From Bifidobacterium breve (GTDB lineage: Bacteria > Actinomycetota > Acidimicrobiia > Acidimicrobiales > Ilumatobacteraceae): DNA of 6,216 bases. The position numbers and the translations under genes are program-made. The stretch covers positions 1 through 6,216 of the forward strand of contig CAMDBY010000100.1 of the NCBI GenBank assembly GCA_945889575.1, in the 5' to 3' direction. Below the pieces are notes generated by a model, which was given only the letters and a program-made list of their open reading frames with translations, had not been told where the DNA came from and did not search any database. The number at the start of each line of letters is the position of its first letter. Within the stretch, counting starts at the first letter, position 1. Of this stretch, positions 1-6,130 are shown one piece after another.

Positions 1-105
1 GCCCTCGCCAATTCGTTTAGGAGGGCTTGCAGAGACATCTGCGCCGAACACCTCCCGCCAAAACTCAGAATCAATGCTGTCTTCGGTGTATTCCCTGTGC
101 CCCAC
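1..105 (-). CDS. Probable APH-type phosphotransferase, N-terminal fragment
   Basis: This minus-strand frame is open from a GTG at 103-105 to the left edge, giving 35 codons, and the gene continues outside the window. The peptide contains EFWREVFGADV (residues 14-24) followed by PPKRIGEG (28-35). A short helix, then a beta strand ending in an IGEG-type glycine loop, is how the N-lobe of many aminoglycoside/choline-kinase-like (APH) phosphotransferases begins. GTG is the only standard start in the frame before an upstream stop at 169-171, and a GGT lies just before it. The gene would be divergent from the SURF1 gene, with 48 bases between the starts. Codon use and peptide character favour this frame over the competing plus-strand frames. 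No catalytic residues are visible because the fragment is too short, so the family call is an inference from the glycine loop and the substrate is unknown. Confidence 0.45.
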   Translation of the reverse strand, partial: MGHREYTEDSIDSEFWREVFGADVSASPPKRIGEG

Positions 106-153
106 GGCACCTACCGTACTCGCTATATCTGACGCCGATAGTGTTGCAATCGC
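106..153. promoter_or_regulatory. Divergent intergenic region (phosphotransferase / SURF1)
   Basis: These 48 bases lie between two divergent starts and must hold promoter elements for SURF1 if that gene has its own promoter. On the plus strand two weak -10-like hexamers are visible: TATATC at 124-129 and GATAGT at 137-142, each matching four of six consensus bases. No convincing -35 box accompanies either. No Shine-Dalgarno sequence precedes the SURF1 ATG, so a short-leader or leaderless transcript is possible. No operator-like inverted repeat was noticed. Confidence 0.25.
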
Positions 154-903
154 ATGGTACGCACACTGCTATCTCCTCGTTGGATCCTGATTCATGTCGG
201 CGCTGTGTCACTCATTCTTTTAATGCTGAATTTTGGTTTTTGGCAGTTGAACCGTCTCGAGGAAAAAGAAAATTTCAATTCAGTTCTACGAGCACACACA
301 TCAGCCCCACTTCAAACCCTTGACCAAGCCGTTCCCACTAAATGGAACAAAGCAACGAACGAGTGGGTCCGCGTCAGCATCACTGGCTCGTACGATTCGT
401 CTAAGGCTGTAACAATCATCAATCGTTCACAAGATGGATCTGCCGGATACAACTCTGCAGTACCTTTTACCTCGCTGAACAATCGGACCATCCTTGTTAA
501 CAGAGGGTTCGTGCCGCTTGTTATGCCGACGCCTGTAGCACCGACAGGGCAAATAGAAATTGTCGGATACCTTCGTGCTTCCCAGACTCGGTCAGCACTC
601 GGACCAATTGATTCCAAAGAGGCAGGCAACACCGAGTTTCAGCGTTTTGATGTTCCCCTTATTTCTGTACACGTCGGTGGCACTATCGAACCAATGTTCT
701 TACAACTGATTCAAGAATCGCCTGCGGCCAAATCGCAGTGGCCTGCCAAAGTTCCTCTCCCCCCACTTGACGAAGGATCACACCTGTCATACGCGTTTCA
801 ATGGTTCTTCTTCAGCATGGTTGCACTCGCCGCATGGGTTGTGGTGGTCCGAAGAAAACTTTCGCAGGTTAATGCTTCAGTTCAAGCGCAAACATCCGCC
901 TGA
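154..903 (+). CDS. SURF1 family cytochrome c oxidase assembly protein
   Basis: SURF1 proteins are membrane factors that help insert heme a into subunit I of aa3-type cytochrome c oxidase. The 249-residue product has the full family layout. A membrane helix (about residues 11-29) runs into GFWQLNRLEEK (28-38). A periplasmic domain follows, with WVRVSITGSYD (71-81), the GYNSAVPF segment (98-105) and the hallmark VNRGFVP (115-121). A second helix (about 213-233) is preceded by EGSHLSYAFQWFFF (207-220). The length is normal for the family. The ATG at 154 is chosen because MVRTLLSPRW directly before the first helix matches typical actinobacterial SURF1 starts; no clear ribosome binding site is visible. 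No oxidase subunit or heme A synthase gene lies in the window, so it stands alone here. Its last 35 bases overlap the end of the convergent MBL gene. Confidence 0.93.
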   Translation: MVRTLLSPRWILIHVGAVSLILLMLNFGFWQLNRLEEKENFNSVLRAHTSAPLQTLDQAVPTKWNKATNEWVRVSITGSYDSSKAVTIINRSQDGSAGYNSAVPFTSLNNRTILVNRGFVPLVMPTPVAPTGQIEIVGYLRASQTRSALGPIDSKEAGNTEFQRFDVPLISVHVGGTIEPMFLQLIQESPAAKSQWPAKVPLPPLDEGSHLSYAFQWFFFSMVALAAWVVVVRRKLSQVNASVQAQTSA

Positions 904-1798
904 ACTGTTCTACGACATCTGGGCTCTTATGCGCAGGGCTTAATGATCGGTACACGGTGTCAACATTGACTGCAAGCCGACCAAACTCTCCCCATTTTTC
1001 AAATCCGTTGAGAGCAATGTCTCGCGCTGCATCCCATGCGTCCATGCCCCCGTTAAATCGCTCAGTCGCTTCGCTCTGCACAAATGAGAGATAGTCACGA
1101 ATTGCTGTAACTCCCGCCTTGTCGGTTAGCGGACCATGCCCAGGAACAATGTGGTCAACATCAGAGGCACAAATAAGGTCACACGCAGCGATCCAGTTAT
1201 CCAGCGGCCCGACCCATACAACTGGGGTTCCACCAATAAATAAAATATCGCCGGTGTACACAGTCTTTGCATCAGGAACAAATACCAACGTGTCGCCCTG
1301 CGTGTGAGCAGGACCGACTTCAACCAATTCGATTACACGTCCTCCAACTTCGCAACTGTATTTCCCAGTGAAAGTAGTTGTCGGTAGCACAGGTGTAATG
1401 CCGTCAAAATCAAACTCACCGAAAAAATGTCGGAACAAATCGCCTATTTCTCCTGGTGCGCTATTCAAAGCTGCCAACATTGCCGGGGGCACTTCCGACA
1501 TCTCATGGGCAGTGGCTTGCGAAGCAATGATGTTTGCACCGACAACTAACTCATTGCCGTAACAGTGGTCTCCGTTTGCATGAGTGTTCACGACTGTCGT
1601 TATAGGTGCTCCGCGAGTCGCCGAGACCATCGAGTCGAGCATGCGTTGGGTGATCTTGAGATCAAACAAAGTGTCGACCAACAAAGAAGCCCCATCGCCA
1701 ACTATTAGCCCAGCATTAGACCAACCCCAACCACCATCTGGCTGCAGATACGCATGACAGCCATCGCCCAATTCGTGCAGTCCCAGCGTGTAGCTCAT
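869..1798 (-). CDS. MBL-fold metallo-hydrolase
   Basis: The 309-residue product is a metallo-beta-lactamase-fold enzyme, probably cytoplasmic because no signal peptide is seen. Visible metal ligands are H73, D77 and H78 in NTHANGDH (71-78), H165 in GPAHTQGD (163-169), D184 in YTGD, and H221 in VPGHGP (218-223). The usual second histidine of HxHxDH is Asn75; HxNxDH occurs in part of the superfamily and does not by itself mean loss of activity. The C-terminal ~80 residues form a helical extension beyond the core. The ATG overlaps the stop of the GMC gene by four bases (ATGA), and a good ribosome binding site lies in that gene's 3' end, so the two are probably translationally coupled. It is the last gene of the minus-strand operon and ends inside the convergent SURF1 gene. 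Substrate is unknown; glyoxalase II-like, lactonase-like or other hydrolase activity is possible. The fold call is secure, the function is not. Confidence 0.9.
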   Translation of the reverse strand: MSYTLGLHELGDGCHAYLQPDGGWGWSNAGLIVGDGASLLVDTLFDLKITQRMLDSMVSATRGAPITTVVNTHANGDHCYGNELVVGANIIASQATAHEMSEVPPAMLAALNSAPGEIGDLFRHFFGEFDFDGITPVLPTTTFTGKYSCEVGGRVIELVEVGPAHTQGDTLVFVPDAKTVYTGDILFIGGTPVVWVGPLDNWIAACDLICASDVDHIVPGHGPLTDKAGVTAIRDYLSFVQSEATERFNGGMDAWDAARDIALNGFEKWGEFGRLAVNVDTVYRSLSPAHKSPDVVEQFRRMFALELKH

Positions 1799-3039
1799 GT
1801 CAATGTCTCCCCTATTGCCCGCGCAATTCGCGCCGCCTCAATGACCACTGGTCCGGCGGGCGAACATGGTGGCACACTGTGCAATATAGACGAATCGGCT
1901 ATGTAGAGATTTCCAACGCCTCGCACCTTGCCATCGGAGTCAACAATGTCATGGCAGGACGACGCAGCATGCGACACAACAGTCAGATGGACTGCGATCC
2001 ATTCATCCAACTCAGCATTCTTCATTGCGTCAAGCACTTCCACCGAGGTTCCCTCAGAATCAACCAATACCTGGTGAGAAATTGCAGAAAAGGAAGCACT
2101 CATCGCTGTAGAAATCAGTTCACGTACAGCCTCGCGCATTGCCACTCTGTCGCGAATGGTTGCCAACATATTGAAATCATGCTGCATCGCCGTGTTGGAT
2201 CGCCACACTCCGCCTCGAGACTCGGGATTCATTAGCGAGACAGATAGCAGTCCGGATGTCGTATTATCCGCGTTAGTTCTTTCGTAGGCAACAGTTAGTA
2301 AATCAGCGCCAGACGATGAGCACGATTCACGCACCACAGTGGCGTCAAATCGTTGCGACACAGTGTCCTTCAAGACAAGAGTAAACGTAATGGTGGGATG
2401 ATTTTGTAATCCGTCACCAATACCGGAGACTGCTCGCTCGAGCGAAGAGTGCAGCAACAGTGCAGGCGTTGCAAGTGCACCCGCGCACATCACAAAGAGT
2501 GATCCTTCAATAGCTTCGTTTGTGGTGTGAGCGACTTTGATTACTCGCTGAGCATGTTCCAGATATGTGACTGATTCTGGAATAACCGTCACCCTGCCTT
2601 CCTCGACCAAATGCTGCACGGCACGACCAGGGTTCCAGCGTCCACCGTTCCACCACAATCTGCTGAATCGTCCGTTCTCTGCAAGTAACGCCGTGCCCAC
2701 TTGACCACAATCTTCTTCCGTCGCCATTCGAGTAAGACCAGACAGGAAAGATGGCTCTTCACCAGTCAATAACAATCCATTGATGGCACTTCCTCCACCG
2801 AGAACCTGAGCCTGCACATACGGCATGTCCATGCCACCATCAACCAACGTTGTCTGCACTTCACGAGACAATGCCTCGTCGGACAGAACAGTAAAGAACG
2901 CAGATTCATCATCGTGCACACTGGGTGAACCAGGTTCAATAAGAACGATCGGCTGAGTGGTCATTGCTGCAAGCGTGGATACAACAGTGCACCCAGCCGT
3001 TCCGCCGCCAATAACTACAATTGGCAATTGCGTTGTCAT
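1795..3039 (-). CDS. GMC-like FAD-dependent oxidoreductase, short form
   Basis: The 414-residue product resembles glucose-methanol-choline oxidoreductases, which oxidise alcohols using FAD. The N-terminus holds the dinucleotide-binding strand and loop IVVIGGGTAG (7-16) and an acidic strand end, IVLIEPG (31-37). Next come VLGGGSAINGLLLTG (79-93, like the first GMC signature), CAGALATPALLLHSS (185-199, like the second) and GLQNHPTITF (210-219). The C-terminal FAD segment is GVGNLYIADSSIL (374-386). H357 in VVSHAASSC fits the conserved catalytic histidine. At the position of the second catalytic His/Asn I place Ser393 (PPCSPAGPV), so the active site looks atypical. The protein is about 100 or more residues shorter than typical GMC enzymes, mostly in the substrate-cap region. 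Compact GMC proteins of the mycofactocin-associated MftG (Rv0697-like) kind are a possible match, but no other mycofactocin gene is present. It starts two bases after the phosphatase stop, with no clear ribosome binding site. Family confidence is high, substrate unknown. Confidence 0.83.
   Translation of the reverse strand: MTTQLPIVVIGGGTAGCTVVSTLAAMTTQPIVLIEPGSPSVHDDESAFFTVLSDEALSREVQTTLVDGGMDMPYVQAQVLGGGSAINGLLLTGEEPSFLSGLTRMATEEDCGQVGTALLAENGRFSRLWWNGGRWNPGRAVQHLVEEGRVTVIPESVTYLEHAQRVIKVAHTTNEAIEGSLFVMCAGALATPALLLHSSLERAVSGIGDGLQNHPTITFTLVLKDTVSQRFDATVVRESCSSSGADLLTVAYERTNADNTTSGLLSVSLMNPESRGGVWRSNTAMQHDFNMLATIRDRVAMREAVRELISTAMSASFSAISHQVLVDSEGTSVEVLDAMKNAELDEWIAVHLTVVSHAASSCHDIVDSDGKVRGVGNLYIADSSILHSVPPCSPAGPVVIEAARIARAIGETLT
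1807..1813 (-). promoter_or_regulatory. Ribosome binding site for the MBL-fold gene
   Basis: On the minus strand AGGGGAG lies eight bases before the ATG of the MBL-fold gene. It sits inside the last codons of the GMC gene. It is the clearest Shine-Dalgarno-like sequence in the operon and supports both the chosen ATG at 1798 and coupling through the ATGA stop/start overlap. Confidence 0.6.
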
Positions 3040-3041
3040 AT

Positions 3042-3704
3042 TTACGACGCCGACGAATCAGGCGAAGTAACAGTCTGAAGCGCTGCTAGATGCGCTGCAT
3101 CGTTATACCGAACAAGCCTCCACTTACTTCCTTCTATATGAACAATCTCAGTAATCGATGTGTTGAGAGTATGGAGTTCGAATTTGCCTGTTTGATGCAT
3201 CTGCAAAGTATGTCGCATGACAGCGTCAACTACTCCACCATGGCAAGCGACAACAATCGTGTCACCTTCATGTTTGCGAACGGTTTCGCGCAACGTGCGT
3301 ACAACCCTGATATGAAATTGTCCAACAGTCTCTCCGCCTGGGAACATCACTTCATCAGGGTCTGACCATGTTGGTGTACCAAACTTGTCTATGTAGACGT
3401 CCCATGACATTCCGTCTAGTTCGGGACCTGGGTCGTGTTCTCCCCAACCGGGATCAATTTGAATAGGCATCGAACCAAGAGCTGGCGCCAGGATTTGAGC
3501 AGTCTCAACGGCTCGCGGAAAATTGCTAGATATTAAAACAGTTGCTGAAACATCGCGCCCGGTTATGAGACGGTCGCGCAACGCTTGTGCCTGTAGGCGA
3601 CCAAAATCAGTGAGGCCAGTGCAAGTACGCGATCCCCCGAGAAAGCGTTCAACTGTTGCTCGTGATTCACCATGGCGAATCAGTACGAGTCGAGTGTTGG
3701 ACAC
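3042..3704 (-). CDS. Histidine phosphatase superfamily protein (phosphoglycerate mutase-like)
   Basis: The 220-residue product belongs to branch 1 of the histidine phosphatase superfamily, which transfers phosphate through a phospho-histidine. The core residues are all visible: R10-H11-G12-E13 in LVLIRHGES (H11 the nucleophile), R64 in SSNFPRAVETA (59-69), the acid E89 in GWGEHDPG (86-93), and H155 in VACHGG (152-157). FPGGETVGQF (121-130) is also typical. The start is a GTG six bases after the VWA gene's stop; it places the RHG motif at residue 10, as is usual. No strong ribosome binding site is seen, so reinitiation after the upstream gene is likely. About 20 residues after the last strand are low-complexity. 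The family covers sugar-phosphate, nucleotide and protein phosphatases as well as mutases, and nothing here fixes the substrate. Confidence 0.92.
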   Translation of the reverse strand: MSNTRLVLIRHGESRATVERFLGGSRTCTGLTDFGRLQAQALRDRLITGRDVSATVLISSNFPRAVETAQILAPALGSMPIQIDPGWGEHDPGPELDGMSWDVYIDKFGTPTWSDPDEVMFPGGETVGQFHIRVVRTLRETVRKHEGDTIVVACHGGVVDAVMRHTLQMHQTGKFELHTLNTSITEIVHIEGSKWRLVRYNDAAHLAALQTVTSPDSSAS

Positions 3705-3710
3705 AGCGAC

Positions 3711-5150
3711 TTACGCCAACTTCTCGACAAATGCCTCTAATTGACGCAGGTTGCGACATTCATAGACACCATCGGTATGAGTGCCGTACTCACCAACAAT
3801 TGAGTCACCGGTATTCCAATAAGAACGCGGTTCCGGGTTCAACCAGTAGACATGGCGTGCTTTTTGGCGAATCTCTTTAATAACCCACGCTTGAGACGCG
3901 TGGTAATTGTTGCGAGCATCACCAAGCAACAGAACTGTTGACTTTGGATTAATTTCTTTTCCGTACTTATCCCAAAAGACTTCAAAGGCATGACCGTAAT
4001 CAGAGTGGCCATCAACCCAAATCACGTCAGCTTCTGTATTGATGCGATGAATCGCCTCTGAGATGTCTTCGGTCTTCTTGAAGTATTCAGTAACTTCATC
4101 AATTCCGTCGATGAAAACAAACGAGCGAACTTTGGAGAATTGGCCCGAGATTGCGTACACCAGCATCAATGTGAACCGGGCAAACGCGGCAACAGAACCT
4201 GAGATATCTGCAATGACTATCAACTCTGGTTTGGCAGGACGTGGGTATTTGAACTTCGGTTCAGCAGGTACGCCACCATAGGCAAGGCTGTGGCGAACTG
4301 TGCTGCGAAAATCAAGAGGCCCCTTGCGGCCGTGACGGCGTTTACGCGCTAATCGAGCAGCGAGTTTACGGGTCAACGGCTGAAGTGACTTCTTAAGGTT
4401 TTGCATTTCATCACGACTTGCATGCATGAACTCGACATCTTCAGGAAGAGGCTTGCGCAATGTCTTGGCCATTGCTTCTGCTCCGCGATCAGCTACCAAG
4501 CGACGGCGGATTTCAGCTTCAACTTCTTGTTTGAACTTTTCAATTCGGTCGTTGTATTCGTCCTTTTCAAGACGCTCTTCAAGTTTGGTGAGATCGCCGC
4601 CCACTTCTTTCTTGCTTGCCTCCATGAGCTTGTCGAGCATGCCGTCAAGATCAAGATTACGTAGTGTGCGATAGAGGTAATACGTGCCCCCTACTGGGCG
4701 ACCTGGTTCCATACCGGCGAAACGCTGCACTGCTTGACGGGCCAACGCGCGCATGAGAGCTTGGTCGCCGTTCATCAGAGCATTCATAAGAATGTTCATG
4801 AGTTCTTCAGGTGTGAGCGAATCCATTCCGCCAGCGCCACCATTGCCTTCGCCCTTCATCTGGGCTTCTTGCATCTGTTGCAACAAATCGTCGATGCTGC
4901 CTTCTCCGTCACCGTCATTAATGGAATATTCCGGCCCGCGCAAACTGAAGTACACCTCAAAGACAGTCTCGAATGAACGCCAGTGAGCGTTGTTCTTCAC
5001 AAGGGTTGCCCCGAGTGCGTACTTAAATGCTTCGCGGTCCTCTAGGGGAATATGCGAAATGGCATGCATGGCATCCAGGTTCTCCGTGAGACTTACTGGC
5101 AAACCAGCATTTCTCAACTCAATGATGAACCCGGACAGAAGATCGAGCAT
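3711..5150 (-). CDS. CoxE-like VWA domain-containing protein
   Basis: The 479-residue cytoplasmic protein has the architecture of the CoxE-like VWA family, partners of MoxR-type AAA+ ATPases. The helical N-terminus, LLSGFIIELRNAGLPVS (4-20), is typical. A Gly-rich acidic linker (about 79-110) and a long charged, probably coiled-coil stretch (about 183-225) follow, then a basic segment RKLAARLARKRRHGRKG (261-277). The VWA domain begins at ELIVIADISGS (309-319), giving the MIDAS motif D315-x-S317-x-S319. GHSDYGHAF (381-389) and LLLGDARNN (407-415) supply the likely remaining metal-contacting positions. The end, VYWLNPEPRSYW (434-445), fits the subfamily. The ATG lies 18 bases after the MoxR stop, without a strong ribosome binding site. 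The name comes from the CO dehydrogenase cluster gene coxE, but no CO dehydrogenase genes are here, so no role in CO oxidation is claimed. The likely role is as adaptor in metal-dependent remodelling of a client enzyme. Confidence 0.9.
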   Translation of the reverse strand: MLDLLSGFIIELRNAGLPVSLTENLDAMHAISHIPLEDREAFKYALGATLVKNNAHWRSFETVFEVYFSLRGPEYSINDGDGEGSIDDLLQQMQEAQMKGEGNGGAGGMDSLTPEELMNILMNALMNGDQALMRALARQAVQRFAGMEPGRPVGGTYYLYRTLRNLDLDGMLDKLMEASKKEVGGDLTKLEERLEKDEYNDRIEKFKQEVEAEIRRRLVADRGAEAMAKTLRKPLPEDVEFMHASRDEMQNLKKSLQPLTRKLAARLARKRRHGRKGPLDFRSTVRHSLAYGGVPAEPKFKYPRPAKPELIVIADISGSVAAFARFTLMLVYAISGQFSKVRSFVFIDGIDEVTEYFKKTEDISEAIHRINTEADVIWVDGHSDYGHAFEVFWDKYGKEINPKSTVLLLGDARNNYHASQAWVIKEIRQKARHVYWLNPEPRSYWNTGDSIVGEYGTHTDGVYECRNLRQLEAFVEKLA

Positions 5151-5168
5151 GCGTCAGCGCCGATCGAT

Positions 5169-6032
5169 TCAGTCGTCAGACAGCTCTTTGGCTGCCTTTG
5201 CGATATCTGATTGGTACTTCAAGAGCACGTGAAGAGTTTCTTTGGCTTGCTCAGCATTGATAGTGCCAATACCAAGCAATACCAATGTGCGTGCCCAGTC
5301 AATAGTTTCACTAACCGATGGAGCCTTCTTCAGGTCAATCTGACGAATACTACGAACAATGCGTGCAATCTGATCTGCAAGCATCTCGGTGACTCCAGGA
5401 ACCTTCGTAAGAACAATCTCTTTTTCACGATCCATGTGTGGGTAATCAACCTGAAGGAACAAGCAACGGCGCTTGAGTGCTTCTGACAATTCACGGGTGT
5501 TGTTTGAAGTCAAGAACACCAAAGGAATCTGAGTAGCAGTAATTGTTCCGAGTTCAGGAATTGACACCTGGTATTCCGACAGAATTTCCAACAATAAAGC
5601 TTCTGTTTCAACTTCTACGCGGTCAACTTCGTCAATTAAGAGAACTACTGGTTCTTTTGAGGTAATTGCTTCCAATAAAGGACGAGTCAAAAGAAATTCA
5701 GAACCGAAAATGTCGTCGTGAATGTCATTCCACGCGTCAGAGTTACGGTCGGCCTGAATGCGCAACAACTGCTTCTTGTAGTTCCACTCATAGAGCGCCT
5801 TCGATTCATCAAGTCCCTCGTAGCACTGCAAGCGAATCAATTTTGCGCCAATCATTTCCGCAACGCTCTTTGCCAATTGGGTCTTACCCGTACCAGCAGG
5901 GCCTTCGACAAGAATCGGCTTTCCGAGGCGATCAGCTAGGAATACAACCCCAGCTATCCCGTCGTCTGCGAGGTAATTGACGTCCTAGAGGCCGTCACGG
6001 ACAGTTTGAACAGATTCGATGCGGTTATCCAT
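5169..6032 (-). CDS. MoxR-family AAA+ ATPase, frame interrupted by TAG at codon 16
   Basis: Read from the ATG at 6032, the frame gives 287 codons, of which codon 16 is TAG. MoxR proteins are AAA+ ATPases that work with VWA proteins to mature or activate target enzymes. Counting the stop as a residue, the motifs are Walker A GPAGTGKT (44-51), IRLQCYEGLDESKALYEWN (66-84), typical of this group, Walker B VVLLIDEVD (129-137), a sensor 1-like TSNN (175-178) and an arginine-finger region LKRRC (186-190). A helical lid follows to residue 287. Before the stop the peptide MDNRIESVQTVRDGL is a plausible family N-terminus, and the sequence after it, DVNYLADDGIAG, continues it without a frame change. No ATG, GTG or TTG occurs between the TAG and Walker A; the first is a TTG at 5876, just after it, which would make an ATPase without a P-loop. 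It heads the minus-strand operon, 18 bases before the VWA gene. The family call is secure; whether a working protein is made is uncertain. Confidence 0.82.
5985..5987 (-). other. In-frame TAG stop inside the MoxR-type gene
   Basis: On the minus strand the frame reads GGC CTC TAG GAC GTC. Both flanks fit one continuous MoxR N-terminus, so one base change (for example CAG to TAG) explains the stop better than an indel. The six other complete stop sites of genes in the window are TGA or TAA (three each), so TAG is not seen as a normal terminator here, though the sample is too small to suggest recoding. Confidence 0.85.
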
Positions 6033-6130
6033 AAGTCTTCTAATCTAGTGGCGGGTGCTCGAATCGAAAGCATCGGGCTAACGACCTGCGTACCCCGTTC
6101 CACCTCTCTTCAGGGCATAACCTTCCAGTC
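6033..6130. promoter_or_regulatory. Divergent promoter region (moxR operon / murJ)
   Basis: These 98 bases separate two divergent genes and should hold the promoter of the five-gene minus operon and possibly one for murJ. On the minus strand TAGATT (6047-6042) ends nine bases before the MoxR ATG. On the plus strand CATAAC (6116-6121) also ends nine bases before the murJ ATG. Each matches four of six -10 consensus bases, and the spacing would suit leaderless transcripts, which are common in Actinobacteria. No good -35 box is seen. Neither start has a strong Shine-Dalgarno sequence; AGAAG before MoxR is weak, and AGGG is too far from murJ. Confidence 0.35.

Noticed and set aside
27..323. Plus-strand open frame with a TTG start overlapping SURF1
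   Set aside because: The peptide is low in family-like structure and runs out of frame through the well-supported SURF1 gene.
154..903. SURF1 and CoxE taken together as a cytochrome oxidase assembly locus
   Set aside because: The shared 'Cox' label is coincidental: CoxE is named for carbon monoxide oxidation and SURF1 acts on cytochrome c oxidase. They are on opposite strands and no oxidase subunit is in the window.
904..960. A rho-independent terminator after SURF1
   Set aside because: No convincing GC-rich hairpin followed by a T-run was found on either strand.
1795..3039. A mycofactocin gene cluster
   Set aside because: Only a GMC-like protein hints at it. No precursor peptide, radical SAM enzyme or other mft gene is visible.
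4401..4976. Several plus-strand open frames opposite the VWA gene
   Set aside because: They are antisense shadows of a gene with clear motifs; their peptides show no recognisable domains or initiation signals.
5666..5980. Plus-strand open frame of 104 codons opposite the MoxR-type gene, covering its interrupted N-terminus
   Set aside because: The antisense peptide is Arg/Ser-rich shadow sequence, while the minus strand carries all AAA+ motifs.
5985..5987. TAG as a pyrrolysine codon or a whole-genome TAG reassignment
   Set aside because: A variable N-terminal position is not a known pyrrolysine site, and six other genes ending in TAA/TGA are too few to infer code change.
3711..6032. A CO dehydrogenase (cox) maturation cluster, suggested by CoxE-like and MoxR (CoxD-like) genes
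   Set aside because: No coxMSL, coxF, coxG or molybdenum-cofactor genes are present, and such MoxR-VWA pairs are widespread outside cox clusters.
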